Made by a program: the position numbers and the translations under genes. Shown here piece after piece: positions 6,962 through 15,208 of a stretch of DNA of 64,000 nt. The stretch is taken from assembly GCA_035607415.1 (NCBI GenBank), contig DATNAQ010000048.1, positions 1 to 64,000 on the forward strand, written 5' to 3'. The stretch comes from JAQBQH01 sp035607415. Lineage in GTDB: Bacteria > Myxococcota_A > Polyangia > Palsa-1104. How positions within the stretch are numbered: position 1 is the first letter of the stretch; each line of letters begins with the position of its first letter. The notes under the pieces were generated by a model that saw nothing but the letters and a program-made list of their open reading frames with translations, had not been told where the DNA came from and did no database searches.

Positions 6962-7028
6962 GGGCGGACAGAGTGGTAGCAGCGTCGCTGGACCGTGTCA
7001 ACGCCGATGCGCGCCGCCGCCGCAGCCT

Positions 7029-7982
7029 TCACGCGCCGACGACGTGCTCGGGCGTGCGCCCGGCGAGCACGTCGGCGATCGAGCGCGCCGCGGTCTCGGC
7101 CATCGCCATGCGCGCGCCGATCGTCGACGAGCCGAGGTGCGGCATGAGCACGGCGCGCGTGCAGGCGACGAGCCCGGGGCTCACGCGCGGCTCGTCTTCG
7201 AACACGTCGAGCCCGACGCCGAGGAGGTGCCCGCGCTCGAGCGCGGCGACGAGCGCCGCCTCGTCGACGATCGCGCCGCGTGCCGTGTTCACCAGCACCG
7301 CGCGCCGCTTCATCGCCCCGAGGCGCGCCGCGTTCACCAGGTGCCGCGTCGCCGGCGACAGCGGACAGTGCAGCGTCACGATGTCCGACGTCGCCATCAG
7401 CTCGTCGACGCTGACGTGGTGCGCGCCGAGCACCGCGGCCGCCGGCGCCGGACGCGGCTGCGCGTAGACGAGGCGCAGGCCGAAGCCGCGCGCGCGCCGC
7501 GCCACCGCCTGGCCGATGCGCCCGAGCCCGACGATGCCGAGCTGCGCGCCCTCGAGATCCATCGCCGGCAGCTGCTCCGGCTCCCAGCCGTGCCAGCGTC
7601 CGTCGCGGATCATGGCCGCTCCCTCGGGCAGCCGGCGCGCGGCGGCGAGCATGAGCGCCATCGTCAGATCCGCGGTCGCGTCGGTGAGCACGCCGGGCGT
7701 GTTGGTCACGACGATGTCGCGCCGGCGCGTGGCACCGAGATCGACGTTGTCGTAGCCGACGGCGTAGTTGGCGACGACGCGCAGCCGCGGCGCGCCCTCG
7801 AGGAGCGCGTCGTCGATGCGCAGCTTCAAGAGCGCGAGCAGGCCGTCGGCGTCGCGCAGCGCCTCGAGGAGGCGCGCGCGCGGAAGCTCGGCCTCGCCGG
7901 AGGCGGGCCCGACGACGGTGTGCCCGGCCAGGATCTCATCGATGCGGCCGGGCAGCCGCGCCGCGACGACGACTTTACCCAT
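7029..7982 (-). CDS. D-isomer-specific 2-hydroxyacid dehydrogenase (glyoxylate/hydroxypyruvate reductase type)
   Basis: The 317-aa cytoplasmic NAD(P)H enzyme reduces 2-keto acids such as glyoxylate to D-2-hydroxy acids. It has the family's full length and order: substrate-domain motif ANYAVGYDNVDL (about 90-101), nucleotide-binding GIVGLGRIGQAVARRARGFG (about 149), the Arg of VLVNTARGAIVDE (about 235), the Glu of VFEDEPRVSP (about 260) and the catalytic His in MPHLGSSTIGAR (about 283). The GYDN-VDL and PHLGSST pattern is that of GyaR-like glyoxylate reductases rather than SerA, which carries extra C-terminal domains. It is the first backbone gene after the island and is followed by a small membrane protein 3 nt upstream of its start. 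Confidence 0.9.
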   Translation of the reverse strand: MGKVVVAARLPGRIDEILAGHTVVGPASGEAELPRARLLEALRDADGLLALLKLRIDDALLEGAPRLRVVANYAVGYDNVDLGATRRRDIVVTNTPGVLTDATADLTMALMLAAARRLPEGAAMIRDGRWHGWEPEQLPAMDLEGAQLGIVGLGRIGQAVARRARGFGLRLVYAQPRPAPAAAVLGAHHVSVDELMATSDIVTLHCPLSPATRHLVNAARLGAMKRRAVLVNTARGAIVDEAALVAALERGHLLGVGLDVFEDEPRVSPGLVACTRAVLMPHLGSSTIGARMAMAETAARSIADVLAGRTPEHVVGA

Positions 7983-7985
7983 GCG

Positions 7986-8462
7986 TCACTGCGCGCCGGC
8001 CAGGTGCGACTCGAGCGCCCGCGCCCCGTCGACGCTGCCGATCTCCCAGCCGCGCTGGCTGTAGTACTTCTTCGGCCCCTTGCCGCCCGACATCTCGAGG
8101 CAGAAATCGAAATCCTTCTTCTCGCTGCACTTCCACGCGCGATACGACATGCGCGTCTTGGCCTTCGACGCCGGGAAGACGGCCTCGAGCTGCCCGTCGC
8201 CGCGCGGCTCGTAGCGGAACATCTCCCAGTCGCCCTTCCACTGCGACTGGTGCGCGAACACGCCGAGCGGCTGCTCGGTGACCGCGGCGAACGTGTCGAA
8301 CGCGTCGGTCTGCGACGTCGGCAGATGATCGACCCACACACGATCATAGAAGAGCGACTGCCCGCGATCGGCGGTCGCCGTCGCGGCATCGCCCGATCGC
8401 CACCAGCGCCACGCGAGGTACGCCACCACCACGAGCAGGAGAATCCACACGAGCTTCTTCAT
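7986..8462 (-). CDS. Membrane-anchored hypothetical protein
   Basis: The 158-aa protein has one N-terminal membrane segment (KKLVWILLLVVVAYLAWRWW, residues 2-21) followed by a periplasmic or cytoplasmic-face domain rich in Trp, Tyr and Lys (FYDRVWVDHLP, WEMFRYEPRGDGQLEAVFP, SYRAWKCSEKKDFDFCLEM). The two cysteines about 10 residues apart could form a disulfide. No family was recognised. GGAGG 6 nt before ATG and a TAAAAT -10-like hexamer (8485-8490, minus) support the start. It is 3 nt upstream of the dehydrogenase gene, so they are probably co-transcribed. Confidence 0.75.
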   Translation of the reverse strand: MKKLVWILLLVVVAYLAWRWWRSGDAATATADRGQSLFYDRVWVDHLPTSQTDAFDTFAAVTEQPLGVFAHQSQWKGDWEMFRYEPRGDGQLEAVFPASKAKTRMSYRAWKCSEKKDFDFCLEMSGGKGPKKYYSQRGWEIGSVDGARALESHLAGAQ

Positions 8463-8497
8463 GGGCGGCCTCCAATCAAGCCTGATTTTACGCTAGT

Positions 8498-8525
8498 TTG
8501 ATGGAGAAGCTTCCCGTGCTAGGGT
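8498..8525 (+). promoter_or_regulatory. Sigma70-like promoter of the STAND ATPase gene
   Basis: TTGATG at 8498-8503, a 16-nt spacer and TGcTAGGGT (hexamer 8520-8525 with an extended TG) precede ATG 8535 by 9 nt. The predicted 5' end is therefore within a few bases of the start codon. The divergent gene at 8462 has its own TAAAAT hexamer at 8485-8490. Confidence 0.4.
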
Positions 8526-8534
8526 GCGCCGCTC

Positions 8535-11396
8535 ATGAATTGCCCCGCGTGCGGAAATTCGAATCGCGCCGGCGCGCAGCGCTGTAAACGCTGCGCCGCG
8601 GAGCTGCCACGCTCGTGCGTGGCCTGCGGCGCGCCCGTCGAGGGGGACGTCGAGCTCTGCGAGGCGTGCCGCACCGAGCGCGTGCCGGCGGCACTCGGCG
8701 CCGAGCTCGTCGACGACGACAGCGAGCTGCTCGACGATCGCGATCTGATCGAGGAGCCGTCGCGCTATCCGCAGGCCACGCGCTTCGTCGGGCGCAAGGC
8801 GCAGCTCGAGCGGCTGCACGCGATCATCAAAGAAGCGGCGCGCGGCGAGGTCGCCTTCGTCGCGCTCACCGGGCCGGCGGGCGTGGGCAAGACGCGCCTC
8901 GTCGAGGAGCTGTCCAAGCAGCTCTACGCCAAGCCGGGCGAGCGCGGCGCGCGCATGCTGGTGGCGCCGGCGGGCGGCCCGGGTGCGCCGCCGTTCGCCG
9001 CGTTCGACCGCGTCTTGCGCCAGCGCTTCGGCCTGACCACGGCGATGTCGCCCGAGCTCGCGCGCGCGCGGCTGTCGCAGGCGGTCGCCGAGCTGGTGCC
9101 GGGGCCGCGCGCGATGGAGATTACGCATCTCCTGGCGCAGCTCCTCGGCGTGCCCTACCCCGAGTCGCCCGTCGTCGAGCCGCTGGCGGAGACGCCGGCG
9201 CAGCTCGAGGCGCGCACCTTCATCGCGCTCAAGCGCCTCCTCGCCGCGGACGCGGCCAAGACCCCGCTGGTCATCGCCATCGACGACGTCGAGCGCGCCT
9301 CGCCGGAGACGATCAACCTCCTGCACTATCTCGCGGCCGGGCTCGGCTCGTCGCCGGTGACGCTGCTCTGCGTGGCGCGCCCGTCGCTGTTCGAGACCCA
9401 TCCGGCGTTCGGCGAGGGCGACGCCGACCTCGTGCGCGTCGAGCTCGGGCCGCTCGACGACGCCGAAGCCGCCGAGCTCTTCGTCGAGCTGTGCCGTCCC
9501 GCGGGCGCGCCGCCCGAGTCGCTCCTCAAGCACGCGCGCGAGCGCATGGGCGGCGTGCCGCGCGCGCTCACCGAGTTGGTGCGCTACCTCCTCGAGCTCG
9601 GCGCCATCACCAACGAGGACGGCAAGTGGCAGTTCGATCCGGCCGCGCTGCAAGGCGCGACGCTGCCCGACGATCTGTGGGACGTCGTCGCCGAGCGGTT
9701 GCGCGTGATGAACTCGGCCGAGCGCGATCTGCTCGAGAAGGCGGCGGCCTGCGGCGAGGCCTTCTGGCTCGACGCGGTGGTCATGCTCGTCCGCGCCGCG
9801 GCCGTCTACTCGGCGGCGAGCGGCAGCGCCGATCCCGACGGGCCGACGCTCGGCGAGGTCGCCGCCGCCGGCGATCGCACGCGCGCCGAGGTCGAAGCTG
9901 CGCTCGCCGAGCTCGGGCGGCGCGGCCTCGTCGTCGAGCAACCGCACGCGTCGATCCCGGGTGAGCGCGAGTATCGCTTCGCCTATCCGCCGTGGTGGGA
10001 GATCGTCTACGGCGGCATCGACGGCGCGGCGCGCAGTCGCTACCACAAGCTGGTCGCGCAGTGGCTGGAGCTGCGCCCGACCGGCCGCGGCGAAGAAGAG
10101 CAGGAAGAGATCGGCCGCCACCTCGAGCGCGCCGGCGACGGCGACGGCGCCTCGTTGCGCTATCGTCGCGCGGGCGACGCGGCGCGGGCGCGCTACTTCA
10201 ACGACAAGGCGGTGCGCCTCTACGACGCGGCGCTCAACTGCCTCGGGCAGGGCGATCTCGCCTCGCGCATCCATCTGTGGCACGACCTCGGCAGCGTCTT
10301 TCAGCTCAAGGGCGAGTTCGATTCGGCGCTCACCGCGTTCGAGCGCATGCTGCGCCTGGCGTGGGTGGTCGCGTCGCGCACCAAGGCCGCCGTCGCGTTC
10401 AACAAGATGGGGCGCGTCTATCGGCAGAAGGGCGAGCTGCCGATGGCGCTCGAGTATCTCGAGCGCGGCCTCGAGCTCTTCGAGCAGGCGGGCGACAAGC
10501 GCGGCATCGCCGGCTCGCTCGACGACGTCGGGCAGGTCCTGTGGCTCCTGGCGCGCTACGACGAGGCGCTCGACCGTTCGGCGTCGGCGCTCGAATCGCG
10601 GCGCCGGCTCGGCGATCGGCGCGCCATCGCGGTGTCGCTGGTGAACATCGGCAACATCGAGCGCCACCGCGGCCTCTTCGACGAGGCCGAGGCCTGTTAC
10701 CAGGAGGCGCACGAATTGCGCCGCGCGCTCGGCGATCAGGCCGGCATCGCCGAATGCGACAACGTGCTCGGCGTGCTCGCCTTCCAGCGCGGCGACATCG
10801 ACGGCGCGCACCGCATCTGGGAAGCGGCGCTCGCCCAAGCGGAGCGGATCGGCGCGCTGCCGCTGCAGGCGCTGCTCCTCTCGCAGCTCGGCGAGGCGGC
10901 GCGGCTCAACGGGCAGCGGGGCGAGGCGCGCACGCGCTTCGACGCGGCGCTGGCGCTGGCCCGCGATCTCGACGACAAGCGCATCCTGTCGCAGACCGAG
11001 CGGCACCTTGGCCTCCTCATGCTCGAGGGCGGCGATCCCAAGGGCGGGCTCACGCACTGCGAGCGGGCGCTCGAGCTCGCCGAGGCGGCCGGCATCCGCG
11101 TCGACGTCGGCCGCGCGCTGGTGGCGCTCGGCCAGGTGCACGCGGCCACGCTCTTCGACGACACCGGCTCGGGCGAGCGCAAGGCGGAGGAGCTCTTCAC
11201 GCACGGCGTCGAGCTCTTCCGCGAGATCGGCAACGAGGCCGAGCTGGCTTCGGCGCTCGAGCGCTTCGGCCGGTATCGCGTCGAGCGTGGCGACGTCGAC
11301 GCGGGCAAGCAGCTCCTGACCGAGGCGGAGGGCATCTTCCGCAAGCTCGGCATGCGCGCAGGCGACGCGCTCCGGCGCGTGATCGGCGAGCTGTAA
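8535..11396 (+). CDS. Zinc-ribbon, STAND-type ATPase and TPR-repeat protein
   Basis: The 953-aa cytoplasmic protein has a modular build. Two zinc ribbons fill residues 2-45 (CPACGN...CKRC and CVACGA...CEAC). After an acidic linker comes an AAA_16/STAND ATPase: FVGRKAQLERL at about 86, Walker A GPAGVGKTRL at about 112, Walker B LVIAIDDVE at about 247. A winged-helix-like region leads into TPR repeats from about 560 to 940 (Y-NDKAVRLYDAALNCLGQG, GRVYRQKGELPMALEYLERG, IGNIERHRGLFDEAEACYQEA and more). This architecture is that of signal-transduction ATPases related to the ATPase-TPR part of class III adenylate cyclases and SARP/LuxR-type STANDs, but no output domain is attached. The lipoprotein gene starts 2 nt after its stop. 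Confidence 0.88.
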   Translation: MNCPACGNSNRAGAQRCKRCAAELPRSCVACGAPVEGDVELCEACRTERVPAALGAELVDDDSELLDDRDLIEEPSRYPQATRFVGRKAQLERLHAIIKEAARGEVAFVALTGPAGVGKTRLVEELSKQLYAKPGERGARMLVAPAGGPGAPPFAAFDRVLRQRFGLTTAMSPELARARLSQAVAELVPGPRAMEITHLLAQLLGVPYPESPVVEPLAETPAQLEARTFIALKRLLAADAAKTPLVIAIDDVERASPETINLLHYLAAGLGSSPVTLLCVARPSLFETHPAFGEGDADLVRVELGPLDDAEAAELFVELCRPAGAPPESLLKHARERMGGVPRALTELVRYLLELGAITNEDGKWQFDPAALQGATLPDDLWDVVAERLRVMNSAERDLLEKAAACGEAFWLDAVVMLVRAAAVYSAASGSADPDGPTLGEVAAAGDRTRAEVEAALAELGRRGLVVEQPHASIPGEREYRFAYPPWWEIVYGGIDGAARSRYHKLVAQWLELRPTGRGEEEQEEIGRHLERAGDGDGASLRYRRAGDAARARYFNDKAVRLYDAALNCLGQGDLASRIHLWHDLGSVFQLKGEFDSALTAFERMLRLAWVVASRTKAAVAFNKMGRVYRQKGELPMALEYLERGLELFEQAGDKRGIAGSLDDVGQVLWLLARYDEALDRSASALESRRRLGDRRAIAVSLVNIGNIERHRGLFDEAEACYQEAHELRRALGDQAGIAECDNVLGVLAFQRGDIDGAHRIWEAALAQAERIGALPLQALLLSQLGEAARLNGQRGEARTRFDAALALARDLDDKRILSQTERHLGLLMLEGGDPKGGLTHCERALELAEAAGIRVDVGRALVALGQVHAATLFDDTGSGERKAEELFTHGVELFREIGNEAELASALERFGRYRVERGDVDAGKQLLTEAEGIFRKLGMRAGDALRRVIGEL

Positions 11397-11398
11397 CC

Positions 11399-12337
11399 GT
11401 GCGCGCGACGACGCTGGCAGCGATCGTCGCGTGTGGAGCCGTCGGCTGCGGCGCGACGGCGACGACGAAGCCGCTGACCACGGCGCCGACGCCGACGCCG
11501 ACGCCGCAGACGCTGGCGGTGACGCCGCTGCACCTCGGCGGCGATCCGCCGCCGGCGCCCGCGAGCGTCGGCCCGCCCGGCACCGTCGTCGAGGCGCGCT
11601 ATCGCGTCTGCCTCGGCGACGACGGGCGCGTGCGCGCGGTGACGCCGGCGCCGGGCCTCGCCGCCGTCGACGACGCGGCCGGCGCGGCGCTGCGCGGCTG
11701 GAGCTGGTTCGTGGTCACGAGCGCGCCCGACGTCTGCTTCGTCGTGCCGATGCAGCTCGCCGTGCCGAACGCGAGCCGGCTGTTGCGCCAGGCGACCAAC
11801 GGCGTGCACGCGCACGCGACCTTCACGGCGCCGCCGAACACGCCGGCGTGGCTGGCCACGGCGCGCGCCGGGCAGCTCGTCGCCTCGTCGTACAAGGTCT
11901 GCGTCGGCGACGACGGCCTGGTGCAGACGGTGCGCGCGATCGCCGGCGTGCCCGGCGCCGACGATGCGCTCGTCGCGGGCCTGCGCGCGTCGCGCTGGGA
12001 TGTCGTCGTCGGCACGCTGGCGCAGGCGCCCTACTGCTTCGCCGCGCCGGTGCACCTCGACTTCACGCGTGTGTCCGCCGCCAACGGCGATTCCGCTGTG
12101 GAGCCACCGACGCCCTTTCCGGCGAGCGCCGGCCGCGCCGCGCAGCCGGGCGTGTCGACGATCGTTCGCCTGCGCAGCTCGACGCTGCCCGCGTCGTCCC
12201 CGCGCGCCCGCGTCTGCGTCAACGGCGACGGCAGCGTCGCCACCGTCGATCCACCCGTCTCTGCGCTCGCCGGCGTGCGCTACACGCTCGCCGGTCCGCC
12301 CGGCGTCGGCTTCTGCGCCGACGCCGCTACCAGGTGA
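11399..12337 (+). CDS. Lipoprotein with three TonB C-terminal-like repeats
   Basis: The gene starts at GTG 11399, two bases after the STAND gene, and encodes 312 aa. The N-terminus AAIVACGAVGCGAT is a signal sequence with a lipobox (Cys 12 or 17), followed by a Thr-Pro repeat linker (TAPTPTPTPQ). Three copies of an approximately 80-aa unit follow: VVEARYRVCLGDDGRVRAVT, VASSYKVCVGDDGLVQTVR and PRARVCVNGDGSVATVDP, each with a later Cys (CFV, YCFA, GFCA) that could bridge the first. The unit resembles the TonB C-terminal domain found in many myxobacterial lipoproteins. Its end overlaps the convergent minus-strand gene by 11 nt. Confidence 0.75.
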   Translation: MRATTLAAIVACGAVGCGATATTKPLTTAPTPTPTPQTLAVTPLHLGGDPPPAPASVGPPGTVVEARYRVCLGDDGRVRAVTPAPGLAAVDDAAGAALRGWSWFVVTSAPDVCFVVPMQLAVPNASRLLRQATNGVHAHATFTAPPNTPAWLATARAGQLVASSYKVCVGDDGLVQTVRAIAGVPGADDALVAGLRASRWDVVVGTLAQAPYCFAAPVHLDFTRVSAANGDSAVEPPTPFPASAGRAAQPGVSTIVRLRSSTLPASSPRARVCVNGDGSVATVDPPVSALAGVRYTLAGPPGVGFCADAATR

Positions 12338-12896
12338 CTTCGTACTCGCACGCCGACGCCGCGTGAAAGCGGCAGCGCGCCTGCACCACGCGCGCGCCGC
12401 GCACGCCGGTGAGCTCGAGCGCCTGCTTGAGCCAGCCGCACACGCCCGGACCGCAGGTCAGCTCACCCGGCGCCTCGTCGACCCCGACGGGCGCGGTGAG
12501 CTTGAGCGTCCAGTAGTGCTTGCTCAGCTCTTCGTTCTGGAACGTCCCCATGTCGAAGTAGCGCGACCACAACGAATCGGTGCGCCCGAGGACGAACTCG
12601 GCCGAGCCCATCTTCAAGAGCACCTTGAACAGCGTGTTCAGATCGCGATCGGCGATGTAACGCGCCACCGCCGTCATCTCGGCGTCGGCGTCCTTGGCGT
12701 GGCGCGTGATGTACTCGCTGATGCAGCGGTTCCACGTCCCCACCGGGTACCAGCCACCGACGAGGAGCAGCCCGTCGATGATGGCGCGATCATCCGCCGG
12801 CAGCGCGTCGACGACTTCGCGCCACGCCGCCTGGCTGTGCCGCTCGACGACGTAGTCGCCGAGGTTCTTGAGGAGCGTCCCCTTGCCCGATGCCAT
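12327..12896 (-). CDS. TIGR02265/DUF2378-like myxobacterial protein
   Basis: The 189-aa protein runs from ATG 12896. It matches the pattern of the myxobacterial TIGR02265 family: a short N-terminal helix, then ALPADDRAIIDGLLLVGGWY and PVGTWNRCISEYI, an acidic helical middle with RYIADRDLNTLFKVLLKMGS and LWSRYFDMG, and a C-terminal beta strand section ending CRFHAASACEYEVTW. The C-terminal C...CEYEV pattern resembles V4R/heme-NO-binding-related small-molecule domains. The function is unknown. It follows the TenA-like gene by 8 nt on the same strand, so the two are probably an operon and may cooperate. Confidence 0.7.
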   Translation of the reverse strand: MASGKGTLLKNLGDYVVERHSQAAWREVVDALPADDRAIIDGLLLVGGWYPVGTWNRCISEYITRHAKDADAEMTAVARYIADRDLNTLFKVLLKMGSAEFVLGRTDSLWSRYFDMGTFQNEELSKHYWTLKLTAPVGVDEAPGELTCGPGVCGWLKQALELTGVRGARVVQARCRFHAASACEYEVTW

Positions 12897-12904
12897 CTGC
12901 GAGC

Positions 12905-13663
12905 TCAGCCCGTGCCGAGATCGTAACCACGCTCGACGCCGTCGGCGAAGAGCTCGAGCGCGCGTCGCGCCGCCCACTGAACCCCTAGTGGATTGCCGCG
13001 GCGACCACCCGGTCCGTCGACGTAGATCTTGAGCGCCTCGAGCGCCTCGTCGGGATGCGCGTCGTCGTAGCGCGCGTGCGCGTTGAGCCACATCATCGAC
13101 TTGGCGTCGATGCGCACGCCGTCGTGCACGTAGCCGCGGAACCGCTCGGCGCAGCCGCGCGACCAGATCCCGGTGACTCCTTCGATCGCCCAGTTGGCCG
13201 CGGCGATCCCTTCGGCGAGCGAGCCCGATTCGCAGGTCTGCCACAGATGATCGTGGAGCGCGCGCACCTCGGCGCACGTCTCGTGCGCCACCACCTCTTG
13301 CGGCGACAGCCCGACCGCGTCGAGCCAATCGAGGTACCACTCGGCGTGGCGCCCCTCGACCGCAATGTTTTGCAAGAGCCAGCGGCGCACGCGCGCGTCG
13401 CCGTCGCGCACACCGTAGGTGGTCTTGGCCAGCGACAGCGCCATGTACTTCGGGAAGCTCTCGACGATCAAGAAGAAGTCGGCGAGCACCCGCCGCCAGG
13501 CCCCGAGCGGCGGCAGGTTTCCCTCCGCGGTCTCGGCGAACAGCCGCGGCCAGGCCGCGCGATGCCACGGCCCTTCGAGCGCGGCGAGCATCGCCTCCAT
13601 CCACGCCGGGTGCGCCGTCACCGGCAGCGGATGGCGGCCGACGTGCAAATCTTCCGTCAGCAT
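12905..13663 (-). CDS. TenA/PqqC-like iron-containing redox protein
   Basis: The 252-aa all-helical protein belongs to the heme-oxygenase-like fold group that includes TenA, PqqC and non-heme di-iron oxidases. Recognisable parts are HPLPVTAHPAWMEAMLAAL near the start, FFLIVESFPKYMALSLAKT (about 85-103), the ligand-like ENIAVEGRH-AEWYLDWLD (AVEGRHAEWY, about 122), HETCAEVRALHDHLWQT and the late SMMWLNAHARYDDAHPDEAL (about 203), a DAHH/E-type helix. The spread of Glu/His/Asp residues across three helices suits a di-iron centre more than thiaminase. The substrate is unknown. It is the second-last gene of the minus series from 19 kb. Confidence 0.75.
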   Translation of the reverse strand: MLTEDLHVGRHPLPVTAHPAWMEAMLAALEGPWHRAAWPRLFAETAEGNLPPLGAWRRVLADFFLIVESFPKYMALSLAKTTYGVRDGDARVRRWLLQNIAVEGRHAEWYLDWLDAVGLSPQEVVAHETCAEVRALHDHLWQTCESGSLAEGIAAANWAIEGVTGIWSRGCAERFRGYVHDGVRIDAKSMMWLNAHARYDDAHPDEALEALKIYVDGPGGRRGNPLGVQWAARRALELFADGVERGYDLGTG

Positions 13664-13723
13664 GGAATCAATTGTAGAGCGATCGATCGCGCGTTCAGGT
13701 GTGAAGAGTTTGCGGTGCCGGTG

Positions 13724-14638
13724 TCAGTGGGACATGTCGCGGTTGCGCTCCGATTGCCGCCGATCGAGGTGCGTGAGCGCCTCCTTGGCGAGGTCGCGCA
13801 TCTCGGCGCTGTCGTGCCCGCTGGCGACGAACTCGAGGTACGAGCGCGCCTCGGAGCCGCCGATGGTCGCGAGCGCGTCGAGCACTTTCGGTAGATCCGA
13901 AAGGTCGTTGAACTTGGCGACCTCGGTGAGCGGCCGTACGGCGCGCGCATCGCCGATGGCGGCGAGCGCGCCGATGGCGCGATCGCGCACCGCGTGATCG
14001 TCGCTCTTGAGGAGCTTGACGAGCGACGGCACGGCCGCCTTCTCTTTGCGATCGGCGGCGAGGCGCATCGCCTCCTCGCGCAGATCGTCGTCGCTGCCGT
14101 CGATGGCGGCGACGAGCACGCGCGCATCGCCGCCGGCGAGCTTGAGGCGCGCGCCGACGCCGCCGACGCAGTCGCGGATGGCGTGCTCGGCGTGCGCCTG
14201 CCACGCCGGCTCGCCCTTGGTGCCCGGCGTGTACGCGTGCTCGGCGAGCGCCGACTGCTCGAACGACAGCGCGCTCGGATCGCTCGAGATCGGCGACAGA
14301 CGCGCGTTGACGAGCGCGCGCAGGTTGCCCTTCTTGGCCGCGAGATCCTCGGCGGCGCCGATCTCGAGCTCGACGCGCAGCCGATAGCGGCGCGGGCGCG
14401 TCGAGTCGACGCCGCCGTCTTCGCGCACCGGCACGCCCGACGAGGTGGTGACCGCGGCGCGCGCGGCGGCGGTGAGCGCGGCGAGGTCGAGCTTGGGCGC
14501 GCCGGCGACGTCGCTGTCTTTGTAGACCACGCGCACCTCGGCGATCTCCGGCGGAGGCGGCGCCGCCGGCGTGCGCTTGCAGCCGAGCGCCGACAGCGCG
14601 GCGCAGCCGAACATCGCGACAAGGCCGGGACGGCTCAC
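13724..14638 (-). CDS. HEAT-repeat lipoprotein
   Basis: The 304-aa protein has a lipoprotein signal (AMFGCAALSALGCKRTPAAP, lipobox ALGC), a Pro-rich tether, a beta-containing region (RYRLRVELEIGAAED), and HEAT-like helical repeats from about residue 165 to 290: DDDLREEAMRLAADRKEKAA, VPSLVKLLKSDDHAVRDRAIGALAAIGD, KVLDALATIGG and SAEMRDLAKEAL. It probably acts as a protein-binding scaffold at the outer or inner membrane. It begins 12 nt after the GNAT stop on the same strand. No enzymatic motif is present. Confidence 0.78.
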   Translation of the reverse strand: MSRPGLVAMFGCAALSALGCKRTPAAPPPPEIAEVRVVYKDSDVAGAPKLDLAALTAAARAAVTTSSGVPVREDGGVDSTRPRRYRLRVELEIGAAEDLAAKKGNLRALVNARLSPISSDPSALSFEQSALAEHAYTPGTKGEPAWQAHAEHAIRDCVGGVGARLKLAGGDARVLVAAIDGSDDDLREEAMRLAADRKEKAAVPSLVKLLKSDDHAVRDRAIGALAAIGDARAVRPLTEVAKFNDLSDLPKVLDALATIGGSEARSYLEFVASGHDSAEMRDLAKEALTHLDRRQSERNRDMSH

Positions 14639-14650
14639 GCGATCATCTTG

Positions 14651-15208
14651 TCAGAGGCGCTTACAGATGACGAGGAGATCGTCGCCCGGGCGATAGAAGT
14701 CGGAAATGACGGCAGCCACCGGATAGCCGAGCCGCTCGTAGAAGGCGCGCGCCGCGCCGTAGCCGTCGAGGCGCGAGGTCTCGACGCGCACCAGGCGTGC
14801 CCCGAGCGCGCGCAGCTCCGCCTCCATGCGGCCGACGAGCGCGCGCGCCACGCCCGACTTGCGCGCCTCGGGATGCGTGACGATCCAGTAGAGGTCCCAG
14901 GTGCCGTCGGTCATCGGCGTCGGGCCGTAGCAGACGTAGCCGGCCAGCGGGAAATTCTCCCCGGCCAGCTCGGCCACGAGCACGCGATATTCGCCGCCCG
15001 GATCAGCGAGCGCGCCGTCGAGAAGCTCGAGCGCGACCGCGATTTCCTCGCGCGTGAACAGTCCGTCCTTCGTCAGGAGCTGATGCAGCGGCGCGCGATC
15101 GCGCAGCTGGAGCGGGCGGATGGCGGGAAGCCGCAGGGGCACGGGCAGGGGCGCGGGTCGCTGCTCGAGCAGCACGGTCTCGGACGACATTGGTTTTCGC
15201 TCTTTCAT
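14651..15208 (-). CDS. GNAT-family N-acetyltransferase
   Basis: The 185-aa protein has the GNAT fold: IRPLQLRDRAPLHQLL (first strand and helix, about 28-43), AGYVCYGPTPMTDGTWDLYW (strands 3-4), the acetyl-CoA loop HPEARKSGVARALVGRMEAEL (R-x-x-G-x-A at about 116-121) and the later ARAFYERLGYPVAAVISDFY. The substrate is unknown. Its first 206 nt overlap, in a different frame, the 3' end of the ATP-grasp gene, as annotated from that gene's first stop. The GNAT domain itself starts about residue 27, so even a shorter start leaves a large overlap. Confidence 0.85.
   Translation of the reverse strand: MKERKPMSSETVLLEQRPAPLPVPLRLPAIRPLQLRDRAPLHQLLTKDGLFTREEIAVALELLDGALADPGGEYRVLVAELAGENFPLAGYVCYGPTPMTDGTWDLYWIVTHPEARKSGVARALVGRMEAELRALGARLVRVETSRLDGYGAARAFYERLGYPVAAVISDFYRPGDDLLVICKRL

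Noticed and set aside
8493..11204. A 900-codon open frame opposite the STAND ATPase gene
   Set aside because: It is an Arg/Ala/Glu-rich reverse-frame shadow of a real gene in GC-rich DNA, with no domains or start signal.
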